Below, piece by piece: positions 1-6,766 of a DNA stretch of 14,399 nt. The notes beneath the pieces were generated by a model. That model saw only the letters and a program-made list of their open reading frames with translations, did not search any database and had not been told where the DNA came from. Both the position numbers and the translations under genes were made by a program. This DNA comes from an uncultured Chloroflexota bacterium (GTDB taxonomy: Bacteria; Chloroflexota; Dehalococcoidia; SM23-28-2; RBG-16-64-32): the NCBI GenBank assembly GCA_913056415.1, contig CAJXNA010000020.1, positions 1 to 14,399 of the forward strand. Direction: 5' to 3'. Each line of letters begins with the position of its first letter. Positions within the stretch are counted from its first letter, which is position 1.

Positions 1-13
1 GCTCTTCCGATCT
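1..13. other. Residual Illumina adapter sequence at contig end
   Basis: The first 13 bases, GCTCTTCCGATCT, are identical to the 3' end of the standard Illumina TruSeq adapter; read on the minus strand they are AGATCGGAAGAGC. They sit exactly at the window edge and interrupt a conserved SDR reading frame, which is what an untrimmed adapter at a contig end would give. The genuine sequence probably begins at base 14. Confidence 0.88.
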
Positions 14-402
14 TTGATGCGGTCGAGGAGGAGCTGGGTGAGGAGGAAGTGGCCGAGGTGGCTGACGCCGAAGGTGGTCTCGAAGCCCTGCTCGGTCTCG
101 GTGCGTTCGGTGAGGATGAGGCCGGCGTTGTTGATGAGGGCGTGGAGGCTATCGTAGCGCTGGAGGAAGCCGTCGGCGAGGGCGCGAATGGAGGGGAAGG
201 AGGCGAGGTCCAGGGGCATGAGGGTGACGTCAGCGCCGGAGCGCTGGCGGATGTCGGCGGCGGCCTGCTCGCCCTTTTGGGGGTCGCGAGAGGTGAAGAC
301 GACGGTGGCGCCGGCGCGGGCGAGGGCGACGGCGGTCTCCTTGCCGATGCCGGAGTTGGCGCCGGTGATGAGGACGGTCTTACCTTGCATGCTGGCGGTC
401 AT
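14..402 (-). CDS. Short-chain dehydrogenase/reductase, retinol-dehydrogenase/WWOX-like (3' end missing)
   Basis: This is an NAD(P)-dependent oxidoreductase of the SDR family, of which about 129 N-terminal residues are present. The Rossmann glycine motif TGANSGIG lies at residues 14-21, followed by a basic SR near residue 39 that suggests NADPH preference, the LDLAS stretch after the fourth strand, and NNAG at about 96-99. The GFETTFGVSHLGHFLL stretch is typical of the retinol-dehydrogenase/WWOX-like branch. The catalytic Ser-Tyr-Lys part is lost because the frame runs into adapter sequence. The start is ATG at 402, with AAGGAG at 411-416 eight bases upstream; a second ATG at 390 is less well placed. 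It follows the DUF3237 gene after 78 bases on the same strand. Family assignment is secure; the substrate is unknown. Confidence 0.9.
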
Positions 403-441
403 GGGGGAAGCTCCTTGGTGATGGGCTGGTGTACGGGGGCT

Positions 442-450
442 ATATTAGCA
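442..450 (-). promoter_or_regulatory. Possible extended -10 promoter for the truncated SDR
   Basis: In the 78-base gap, the minus strand reads TGC-TAATAT, an extended -10 form with four of six consensus bases in the hexamer. No convincing -35 is seen. Transcription would start near 435, about 33 bases before the ATG. Weak prediction; read-through from the DUF3237 gene is equally possible. Confidence 0.3.
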
Positions 451-480
451 TGGTGGTAAAGGGGACAGGAGACAGGGCGG

Positions 481-954
481 TCAAAGGATAGCGTAGACGC
501 TGTAGCCGACCGAGTGCGGGGCCATCCTCCCAACTTCAACGGCGACGACGCGGTTCAGCCAGGCGTACTTCTCTGAACCCGTCTCGTAGAAGGGGGCGAT
601 GCGGAAGTAGTACTCGGACGGATCGACAGCCTCACCCGCGAACAGGCGCTGAAAGACGTCAGGGGAGGCGTCGAAAATGCCGCGATAGTAGGAGTAGATG
701 AGATGGCCGTCGTCGGTGCGCAGGGTGGCCCGGACGTCCAGCTCGCCTACGCCGTCGGGACGCATGAGGAACCAATCGCCGCCGCCGGAGAGTACTTCAC
801 CCTTGATCTTCGGGCCTTCAACGGTGCCGCCTTTGACGTAGAAGATCTGGCGGTTGCCGTGCGGCGCGAGACCGATGGGCTGCGCTTCCTCCAGGTCCGC
901 GCTGAACTCAAATAGAAACTCGGTCTTCAGCTCCGATAGCGGCTGTGCCTTCAT
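481..954 (-). CDS. DUF3237 family protein
   Basis: The 157-residue product matches the DUF3237 (UPF0311) family in length and pattern: an N-terminal strand opening into FEFSADLEEAQPIG, GGTVEGPKIKGEVLSGGGDWF near the middle, then LDVRATLRTDDGHLIYSYYRG, and a C-terminal YYFRIAPFYETGSEKYAWLNR. These proteins are predicted small beta-barrels of unknown biochemical role, often found near SDR, hydrolase or aromatic-catabolism genes. No signal peptide or membrane segment is seen. The frame is open to 1062, but ATG at 954 is chosen because homology begins there and AAGGGGG lies just upstream; the 36 upstream codons show no family similarity. The downstream neighbour is an SDR, so a shared catabolic role is possible but only inferred. 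Confidence 0.85.
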   Translation of the reverse strand: MKAQPLSELKTEFLFEFSADLEEAQPIGLAPHGNRQIFYVKGGTVEGPKIKGEVLSGGGDWFLMRPDGVGELDVRATLRTDDGHLIYSYYRGIFDASPDVFQRLFAGEAVDPSEYYFRIAPFYETGSEKYAWLNRVVAVEVGRMAPHSVGYSVYAIL

Positions 955-1086
955 TGCGCCCCCTTTACTACGTGGCCCGCCGCAGTTGTACGCCTGGGTA
1001 GGGCGAGTGTCGGCGGCGTGGTGGTTTCTTGGCGATGGGTGTTGCCGGCCACAGACTACCACAGATAGCGCACACGTTTGTAGTTG

Positions 1087-1167
1087 GTGTGGGAGACGTG
1101 GAGAGGCGCTCCGAGCCTCGTTTGCGAGATGCGCTGTGCTGAAGCTCGGAGCGCCTACACCTCACAC
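1087..1167. repeat. MITE-like imperfect inverted repeat / long hairpin
   Basis: AGGCGCTCCGAG at 1104-1115 is perfectly inverted as CTCGGAGCGCCT at 1145-1156, leaving a 29-base loop. The arms continue imperfectly outward: GTGTGGGAGACGTGGAG on the left and the inverse of GTGTGAGGTGT on the right, ending near 1087 and 1167. The loop contains a smaller CTCG-TTTG-CGAG hairpin. The size and structure fit a small non-autonomous repeat or a structured leader element. No second copy is visible in this window. Confidence 0.6.
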
Positions 1168-1367
1168 GGACGGCGGCTTCGCCGAGACGGTGATCGGTCG
1201 CGAAGGGAGGGGGCGCGATTCCGATATGCTGGGAGGCGCCAGGTATCCCTACTCGCCGGAGGTGACGCCCGCCCGGAGGCGGATCGTCTGATGGCACCTC
1301 CCCTACGCGGCAGATAGTTCGCCTGCGCTGTAGCCGTCGGCAAAGCCGAGCCGAACGTGGTGACATA

Positions 1368-1396
1368 AGCATACTCATAGATAAATATAATGTCAA
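1368..1396 (-). promoter_or_regulatory. Sigma-70-type promoter, minus strand (toward DUF3237)
   Basis: On the minus strand a perfect TTGACA (1396-1391) and TATGCT (1373-1368) are separated by exactly 17 bases, inside an AT-rich island in otherwise GC-rich DNA. Transcription would begin near 1361 and run toward the DUF3237 gene at 954. TGACAT (1361-1366) and ATGTCA (1390-1395) form an inverted pair, one overlapping the -35 and the other the start site; they could be operator half-sites. The same hexamers and spacing recur at 12820-12848. Confidence 0.6.
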
Positions 1397-1517
1397 CTAT
1401 CGAATTGGCCGAGGGGTAATCATCCTGTCAGCGGGTCGGCGTTGGGTCCAAGGTAGTCAGGCGGACCGAGCCCGCCGCCGGCGTCACGCTCAAGGCAGAT
1501 GATTCGACGGGCTCATA

Positions 1518-1547
1518 GTGAGCGACGGCAGACACGGGTGCTATACT
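1518..1547 (+). promoter_or_regulatory. Likely promoter of the argF-cdaA-cdaR-der-plsY operon
   Basis: TGC-TATACT at 1539-1547 is an extended -10 with five of six consensus bases. The -35 candidate GTGAGC at 1518-1523 is weak, with an 18-base spacer, as extended -10 promoters tolerate. Transcription would start near 1554, giving a leader of about 50 bases before the GTG of argF. Confidence 0.5.
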
Positions 1548-1558
1548 TGGGTTGCCGA

Positions 1559-1574
1559 GCCCGCCATAGCGGGC
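1559..1574 (+). promoter_or_regulatory. Leader hairpin upstream of argF
   Basis: GCCCGC and GCGGGC form a perfect 6-bp stem around a CATA loop, at the start of the predicted argF leader. Its 5' arm belongs to the 11-base direct repeat CCGAGCCCGCC, found at 1466-1476 and 1555-1565, and CGGGCTC at 1508-1514 could pair with either copy. A regulatory role is possible but unproven. Confidence 0.4.
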
Positions 1575-1592
1575 AGGCCTAACCTTAGCCTC

Positions 1593-1597
1593 GGAGG
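1593..1597 (+). promoter_or_regulatory. Ribosome-binding site deciding the argF start
   Basis: GGAGG lies seven bases before GTG at 1605. This sets the start at the GTG rather than at the upstream in-frame codon at 1518, whose leading residues do not resemble the family. Confidence 0.75.
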
Positions 1598-1604
1598 TAT
1601 AGCT

Positions 1605-2582
1605 GTGCGCGGGCGCGACCTGCTATCTATCGCTGATCTTTCGCCGGAGGAGCTGTCGCACGTGCTGGAGACGGCGCGGGCGCTGAAGGAGGGCCTCCGA
1701 GAAGGTGGGGATGAGGGTTTGAACGAGACCCTTCGCTCCGCTCAGGGTGACAGCCGAAGGCTGCTGGCGGGGAAGACGCTGGCGCTTCTGTTCGAGAAAC
1801 CTTCGCTGCGGACTCGCGTTTCCTTTGACGTGGGTATGAGACAGCTTGGAGGCGATTGCATCTACGTGTCGCCGGCGGAGGTGGGGCTGGGCACACGGGA
1901 GCCGGTGGAGGACGTGGCGCGGGTGCTGAGCCGCTACGTGGACTGCATCGCAGTGCGTACGTTCGCGCAGGAGACGGTGGAGCAGTTGGCGCGCTGGGCG
2001 GACGTTCCCGTGATTAACGCGCTGTCCGAGGGCGAGCACCCGTGCCAGGCGCTGGCGGACCTGCTGACGATACTCGAGCACAAGGGCCGGCTGGAGGGCG
2101 TCAGCCTGGCGTACATCGGCGATGGGAACAACGTGGCGCGGTCGCTGGCGCTGGCGGCGGGGATGATGGGGATGGAGTTCCGTATCGCGTCGCCGGAGGG
2201 GTACGAGCTGGACGAGACGACGGTATCGCGGGCGGAGGAGCTGGCGCGGGGGTCCGGGGGCAGAATCGTGTGCGTACGGGAGGCGAAGGAGGCGGCGGCA
2301 GGGGCGGACGTCGTATATACGGACGTGTGGGCGAGCATGGGGCAGGAGGAGGCGGCGACGCAGCGGCGGGAGGCGTTCGCGGGGTATCAGGTGGACGCTA
2401 AGCTGATGTCGCTGGCGGCACCGGAGGCGATCTTTATGCACGACCTGCCGGCGCACCGGGGCGAGGAGGTATCGGCGGAGGTGATCGAGGGTGCGCAATC
2501 GGTGGTGTTCGATCAGGCGGAGAACCGGCTGCACGCGCAGAAGGGGGCGCTGGCGCTGATCCTGGGGGAGGAGAGCGGCTAG
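1605..2582 (+). CDS. argF: Ornithine carbamoyltransferase (with in-frame repeat insertion)
   Basis: Transfers the carbamoyl group of carbamoyl phosphate to ornithine, giving citrulline in arginine synthesis; cytosolic. The product is 325 residues against about 305-315 usually. Visible motifs are the carbamoyl-phosphate loop SLRTR (67-71, usually STRTR), HPCQ (145-148), the ornithine-type DVWASMG (240-246) and HDLPAHRGEEV from 279. The conserved HCLP cysteine is replaced by Asp280. Residues about 34-52 are extra relative to the family; residues 41-49 are encoded by a repeat-like segment at 1726-1751. The GTG start is supported by GGAGG and by MRGRDLLSIADLS-type homology. First gene of a tight plus-strand operon; the next start follows one base after its stop. 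The SMG motif argues for ornithine as substrate. Confidence 0.93.
   Translation: MRGRDLLSIADLSPEELSHVLETARALKEGLREGGDEGLNETLRSAQGDSRRLLAGKTLALLFEKPSLRTRVSFDVGMRQLGGDCIYVSPAEVGLGTREPVEDVARVLSRYVDCIAVRTFAQETVEQLARWADVPVINALSEGEHPCQALADLLTILEHKGRLEGVSLAYIGDGNNVARSLALAAGMMGMEFRIASPEGYELDETTVSRAEELARGSGGRIVCVREAKEAAAGADVVYTDVWASMGQEEAATQRREAFAGYQVDAKLMSLAAPEAIFMHDLPAHRGEEVSAEVIEGAQSVVFDQAENRLHAQKGALALILGEESG
1726..1751. repeat. Dispersed-repeat-like insertion inside argF
   Basis: The segment contains ACCCTTCGCTCCGCTCAGGGT, whose reverse complement is of the CCCTGAGCGGAGCGAAGGG type, a repeat often seen between genes in many bacteria, where its other frame is frequently mistranslated as HPERSEGS-like peptides; HPERSEGS is exactly what the minus strand encodes here. 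It forms an imperfect hairpin with 5-bp ACCCT/AGGGT arms. It lies in the variable loop between the first helix and LAGKTLALLFEKP of argF and keeps the frame. Confidence 0.65.
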
Positions 2583-2583
2583 C

Positions 2584-3405
2584 GTGGGTCTCTGGGACAC
2601 GATAGGGGACGCGCTGGGGCGGTTCGAGGCGGCGAGCGTGATCGACATCTTCACGATCTCGATCCTGATCTACCTGGCGCTGCTGCTGCTGAAGGGGACG
2701 ACGGCGATCGCGCTGCTGCGGGGCATCGTGATGGTGCTGGTGGGGGCGGTGATCCTGGCGTCTGTGCTGGATCTGACGGTGCTGGACTGGCTGCTGAGGA
2801 ACTCGTTTCCGGCGATTCTGATCGTCGTGCCGATCATCTTCGCACCGGAGATACGCCGGTTTCTGGAGCGGGTAGGGCGCACAGGACGCTGGCCGTGGCC
2901 GGGACGCCCGCTGTATGAGACGGTAGTGGACGTGGTGGCCGATACTGTCCTGAACCTCTCGACAAACCGCCACGGCGCGATCATCGTGTTCGAGCGAGAG
3001 ACGGGGTTGCAGGACTATATCGATACGGGCGTGAAGCTGGACGCGGCGCCGTCCACGCGTCTGCTTGAGGGTCTGTTCTATCCGAACTCGGCGCTTCACG
3101 ACGGAGCGGTCATCCTGCATGAGGAGCGGGTAGCGGCAGCGGGCTGCACGCTACCGCTGTCAGACCGCACGGGCCGTGAGCTAGCGGGTCTGCGACACCG
3201 CGCCGCGATGGGGATATCCGAGAGGACGGACGCGGTGGCGGTAATAGTTTCGGAGGAGACGGGGAGCATTTCGGTGGCGGCGAACGCAAGGATGATCTCG
3301 CGCCTAGACGGGCCGCGCCTGCGGGGCATCCTGCGGAGCCTGCTGGTGCCGGCCAGCGAGCTGGACCGGCCGGTACGGCCCCGGCTGCCGGGCCTGAGTC
3401 GCTGA
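2584..3405 (+). CDS. cdaA: Diadenylate cyclase CdaA (membrane-bound c-di-AMP synthase)
   Basis: Condenses two ATP into the second messenger cyclic di-AMP at the membrane. The 273-residue product has three N-terminal hydrophobic helices (about 20-37, 43-60, 68-86), then a DAC domain (about 105-240) with YPNSALHDGAV carrying the catalytic DGA motif (173-175) and LRHRAA carrying the RHR motif (204-206), followed by GISERTD and IVSEETGSISVA. The residue before RHR is Leu203, where CdaA proteins usually have Thr (GTRHR). The GTG start at 2584 lies one base after the argF stop and is preceded by GGAGGAG. It is followed after 16 bases by the YbbR-domain gene cdaR, its usual regulatory partner; the glmM commonly found next to cdaAR elsewhere is absent here. 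Confidence 0.95.
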   Translation: MGLWDTIGDALGRFEAASVIDIFTISILIYLALLLLKGTTAIALLRGIVMVLVGAVILASVLDLTVLDWLLRNSFPAILIVVPIIFAPEIRRFLERVGRTGRWPWPGRPLYETVVDVVADTVLNLSTNRHGAIIVFERETGLQDYIDTGVKLDAAPSTRLLEGLFYPNSALHDGAVILHEERVAAAGCTLPLSDRTGRELAGLRHRAAMGISERTDAVAVIVSEETGSISVAANARMISRLDGPRLRGILRSLLVPASELDRPVRPRLPGLSR

Positions 3406-3421
3406 GGGAGCGAGTAGAACT

Positions 3422-4720
3422 ATGGACCGGCTGAGGCAGCTCCTAAGCGACGTGCCGCACTTCCTGCGCACGCTCGTCTGGCCGGTCGCGACGTCTGTCC
3501 GCAATAACGTGGGGCTGGCGTCGCTGTCGATCGTGCTGGGGTTTGCGCTGTGGATATTCGTGACGGATACGGAGAACCCAACGCGCTCCGGCGTCCTGCC
3601 GATCGAACTGGCGGTGGAGTCGGTGAACGTGCCGGGAGACCTCGCCCTGTCGGGGTCGCCGGTCAACGTGCGGGTGAGGGTGGAGGTGGCCGACGACGTG
3701 TGGAACACGCTGTCGCTGGCCGATTTCAAGGCGACGTTGGACCTGGACGGGCTTCAGGCGGGCACGTACGACCTTCCGGTGAGAGTGGAGCCGCTGACGG
3801 GGCGCGGCGGCCTGCGGGTCACCCAGGTAATACCGGATACGGTGGCGGTAGAGCTGAAGAGCCTGTTCAGCAAGTCGGTGTCCGCATCGGTGAGCCTGGA
3901 GGGAGCACCGCCGCCGGGCTACGAGGCGAGTATCCCCGAACTGGACGCCGAAACAGTGCTGGTGACCGGAACGCAGGACAGGGTGACGCTGGTGACGCAG
4001 GCGGTGGCCAACCTGGACCTCAGCGGACGCACAGAGAGTCTAACGCAGGCGGTACGCCTGGAGCCCCGGGACTCACGGGGGTTTCTTGTGGACGGGGTAT
4101 CGCTGGAGCCCAGCGTTATGAACGTATCGGTGAAGATAGAGCAGACGCAGTTCAGCCGTGCCTTAGTCATCTCTCCAACGGTGGTTGGCACCCCTGCAGC
4201 CGGGTATGACATCGTCAGCCTGTTCGCCGACCCGCCGGTTATTACCGTGTTCGGGCCTCAGTCTTTTGTAGCGGAGACGGCGACGATCCGTACGCAGCCA
4301 CTCGACATAACAGGTGCTACGGAGGATGTGATCCTCACGGTGTCGTTGGACCTGCCGACGGGCGTGAGCGTCAGCGGGGGGACAAGCGTCACGGTTACGA
4401 TCCAGATCGAGCCTGCCCAAGGGAGGCGGACGCTGGGCGTGACAGCGGTGATAGTGGGGCTTGACCCGGATTTGATCGTGAGCGGGCCGCTGCCGCTGGT
4501 GGAGGTGGTGCTGCTGGGAGAGTTGCCCGATCTCCAGGGGATACGGCCTAACGACATCGCCGCCACCATCAACCTGACGGGGCTGGCTGAGGGCACACAT
4601 ACAGTCAGCGTGAGCGTCTCCGTCCCCTCTGAAGCGTCGGTAGCGTCCGTCTCGCCCGAAGAGGTCGAGATCACCCTGGAGCCGATCGCTCCGGAGCCGG
4701 CCACGCCAGAGCCGGGATAG
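3422..4720 (+). CDS. cdaR: YbbR-domain protein CdaR, regulator of CdaA
   Basis: A membrane-anchored extracytoplasmic protein that in Firmicutes binds CdaA and modulates c-di-AMP synthesis. The 432-residue product has a short cytosolic N-terminus, one transmembrane segment (about 30-48, LASLSIVLGFALWIFV), then four beta-rich YbbR repeats (about 58-147, 150-240, 245-331, 335-421), each closing with a pattern like 'P..V.V.L/IE'. The tail is Pro/Glu-rich (PEPATPEPG). The ATG at 3422 follows GGGAGCGAG. Its position right after cdaA strongly supports the functional pairing. The last codon is two bases before the der start, so translation is probably coupled. Confidence 0.92.
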   Translation: MDRLRQLLSDVPHFLRTLVWPVATSVRNNVGLASLSIVLGFALWIFVTDTENPTRSGVLPIELAVESVNVPGDLALSGSPVNVRVRVEVADDVWNTLSLADFKATLDLDGLQAGTYDLPVRVEPLTGRGGLRVTQVIPDTVAVELKSLFSKSVSASVSLEGAPPPGYEASIPELDAETVLVTGTQDRVTLVTQAVANLDLSGRTESLTQAVRLEPRDSRGFLVDGVSLEPSVMNVSVKIEQTQFSRALVISPTVVGTPAAGYDIVSLFADPPVITVFGPQSFVAETATIRTQPLDITGATEDVILTVSLDLPTGVSVSGGTSVTVTIQIEPAQGRRTLGVTAVIVGLDPDLIVSGPLPLVEVVLLGELPDLQGIRPNDIAATINLTGLAEGTHTVSVSVSVPSEASVASVSPEEVEITLEPIAPEPATPEPG

Positions 4721-4722
4721 CT

Positions 4723-6081
4723 GTGGCCCGCGCCAAGGCCCGCCCCTCCCCGGCAGTAAATATTACAGGCAAGCCCGTAGTCGCCATCGTAGGGCGACCC
4801 AACGTCGGCAAGTCCACGCTGTTCAACCGCCTAATAGGCGGCCGTCACGCTATCGTGGAGGACATCGCGGGGACAACGCGGGACCGCCTGTACGGAGAGG
4901 TGCAGCTGGGCCGGCTCTCGTTCGCCGTCATCGATACCGGCGGGCTCGTACCGTCCGCGGACGAAGGCTACCCGGCGCTGATCCGCCTTCAGGTTGAGAC
5001 GGCGATGGCGGAGGCGGAGGTTATCCTGTTTCTGGTGGACGTTGTCTCCGGCTGCACGCCCGCGGATGAGGAGATCGCGCAGATCCTGCGGCAAACGGAC
5101 AAGCCGGTGCTTCTGGTGGCCAACAAGGCCGACAACGACCGCCGCCGTGAGGCCGCCGCTGAGTTCTACGAGCTTGCGCTGGGCGACCCCATCCTGGTGA
5201 GCGCCTATCACGCCATCGGCGTGGGCGACCTGCGCGAGCGGCTGGAGGAGCTGCTGCCGCCGGTGGAGCCGGAGGCGCCCACGGAGACGCTGCGACTGGC
5301 TATCGTGGGGCGGCCCAACGTCGGCAAATCGGCGCTGGTGAACGCGATCCTGGGACAGGAGCGGGTGCTGGTGAGCGAGGAGCCCGGCACCACGCGCGAT
5401 GCGGTGGACACGCCGTTCGAATACGGAGGGCAGGAGCTGGTGCTTATCGATACGGCGGGGATCCGCCGCCGCGGCAAGGTTACGCGCGGCATCGAGAAGT
5501 ACAGTGTTATGCGAGCGCAGGAGGCGCTGGAGCGGGCGGACATCGGGCTGCTGGTAGTGGACGCATCGGAGGGGCTGACGGCGCAGGACCTGCACATCGC
5601 AGGCTACATCGCAGACGCCCATAAGGGGCTCATCGTGGTGCCCAACAAGTGGGACCTCGTGGAGGACACGGAGGAGAGCCGCGAACGGTTCGCGAGCAGG
5701 GAGCTGCGCCGGTTTCGGTTCGCGCCCTGGGCGCCGCTGGCGTTCGTATCGGCCAAGACCGGCTTGAACATCGATGGGCTGCTAGATCTGGCGCTGGAGG
5801 TTCGCGAGACGCGCGGGCAGCGGGTGCCCACGCCGAAGCTGAACACGGTTGTCCAGAAGGCGGTGGCGGAGCACCGGCCGCCATCCAAGGGCCAGCGGGC
5901 GCTGCGCATCCTGTACGTGACTCAGGCGGAGGTGAATCCACCCACGTTCGTGTTTTTCGTGAGCGACGCCAGCCTGCTACACTTCTCGTACAAACGCTAC
6001 ATGGAGAAGGCCGTGCGCAAGGCTTTCGGGTTTGAGGGGACGGCGATCCGGCTCATCTTCCGCAGTAAGGGCAGCGACTGA
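4723..6081 (+). CDS. der: Ribosome-associated GTPase Der (EngA)
   Basis: Essential tandem GTPase for maturation of the 50S ribosomal subunit. The 452-residue product shows two complete GTPase domains and a C-terminal KH-like domain. Domain 1: GRPNVGKS (24-31), AGTTRD (49-54), DTGG (71-74), NKAD (134-137). Domain 2: GRPNVGKS (196-203), PGTTRD (221-226), DTAG (243-246), NKWD (308-311), SAKTG (343-347). KH-like domain about 360-450, ending in GTAIRLIFRSK. No key residue is missing. The GTG start lies two bases after the cdaR stop with little Shine-Dalgarno sequence, which suggests coupled translation; the first 17 residues are a variable extension. The stop overlaps the plsY start (TGATG). Confidence 0.97.
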   Translation: MARAKARPSPAVNITGKPVVAIVGRPNVGKSTLFNRLIGGRHAIVEDIAGTTRDRLYGEVQLGRLSFAVIDTGGLVPSADEGYPALIRLQVETAMAEAEVILFLVDVVSGCTPADEEIAQILRQTDKPVLLVANKADNDRRREAAAEFYELALGDPILVSAYHAIGVGDLRERLEELLPPVEPEAPTETLRLAIVGRPNVGKSALVNAILGQERVLVSEEPGTTRDAVDTPFEYGGQELVLIDTAGIRRRGKVTRGIEKYSVMRAQEALERADIGLLVVDASEGLTAQDLHIAGYIADAHKGLIVVPNKWDLVEDTEESRERFASRELRRFRFAPWAPLAFVSAKTGLNIDGLLDLALEVRETRGQRVPTPKLNTVVQKAVAEHRPPSKGQRALRILYVTQAEVNPPTFVFFVSDASLLHFSYKRYMEKAVRKAFGFEGTAIRLIFRSKGSD

Positions 6082-6743
6082 TGCTGCTAGAGTTCGCGGC
6101 GGTCATCGCCATCTCGTATCTTGTGGGGTCGATCCCTTCCGGATACATCGCCGGGCGAGCGCTCAAGGGGATCGACGTGCGCGATTTCGGCAGCGGCGCC
6201 ATCGGGGCGACCAACGTGATGCGCACGCTGGGCCGGGTGCCGTTCGTGGGCGTGCTGCTGGCCGATGCGCTGAAGGGCTACATACCGGTTCTCATCACCT
6301 GGTTTGTATTCGAGTCGCACGACCTGCAGGTGGCGTCCGGCCTGGCGGCGGTGCTGGGCCACGACTTCCCGCTATACATCGGCTTCCGGGGAGGCCGCGG
6401 GGTGGCGACGTCGTTCGGTGTCTACGCGGCGCTAGGGCTGCACATCGGATTCGGTCTGGTGGCGGTATCACTCTTCATCATCCTCGCGTTCCGGTACATG
6501 TCGTTGATGTCCATGATCACCGTGCCGCTGGGAGCGCTGACGTTCCTGATCTTAGCAGTAGCGGGAGTAGAAAACGTTGCGGGCGTGGAGGAGTACACGT
6601 ACACGAAGGCGGTGTTCGGCGCCTTCGCTACAGCGTTCGTGCTGGTACGGCACTCCGGGAACATCCGCCGCTTAATTAAGGGCACCGAGCCGAAGCTGGG
6701 CGAGGGTGATGACCGACGAAAGAGGGCCGTGCCCGACGGCTGA
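6081..6743 (+). CDS. plsY: Glycerol-3-phosphate acyltransferase PlsY
   Basis: Integral membrane enzyme that transfers an acyl group from acyl phosphate to glycerol-3-phosphate, the first step in making phosphatidic acid. The 220-residue product has the family's motifs in order: GSIPSGYIAGR (16-26), GSGAIGATNVMRTLG (37-51), ADALKGYIPV (61-70), FRGGRGVATSFG (102-113; usually KGGKGVAT) and a C-terminal LVRHSGNIRRLIKGTEPK (188-205). Several hydrophobic helices fit the multi-pass topology. The ATG overlaps the der stop by one base. The Arg-for-Lys changes in the second motif are conservative. The terminal 15 residues are charged and probably cytosolic. Confidence 0.95.
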   Translation: MLLEFAAVIAISYLVGSIPSGYIAGRALKGIDVRDFGSGAIGATNVMRTLGRVPFVGVLLADALKGYIPVLITWFVFESHDLQVASGLAAVLGHDFPLYIGFRGGRGVATSFGVYAALGLHIGFGLVAVSLFIILAFRYMSLMSMITVPLGALTFLILAVAGVENVAGVEEYTYTKAVFGAFATAFVLVRHSGNIRRLIKGTEPKLGEGDDRRKRAVPDG

Positions 6744-6766
6744 TAGGCGAATCTCAATCCCCGTTG

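Larger units (their letters stand above)
955..1604. other. 650-base intergenic region without a convincing gene
   Basis: Short open frames on both strands here lack ribosome-binding sites and recognisable protein patterns, so I call no gene. The region holds a MITE-like imperfect inverted repeat (1087-1167), an AT-rich island (about 1361-1405) with a minus-strand promoter, a perfect TATAAT on the plus strand at 1386-1391 without a well-spaced -35, and an extended -10 and hairpins in front of argF. If the minus promoter is used, the DUF3237 gene has a leader of about 400 bases, long enough for a structured RNA, but I recognise no known riboswitch. Confidence 0.7.

Noticed and set aside
968..1396. 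142-codon minus-strand frame in the argF-DUF3237 intergenic region
   Set aside because: Arg/Pro-rich, no ribosome-binding site, runs through the inverted repeat; it overlaps the predicted promoter.
1623..2654. 343-codon minus-strand frame opposite argF
   Set aside because: Arg/His/Leu-rich mirror of argF, without domain pattern.
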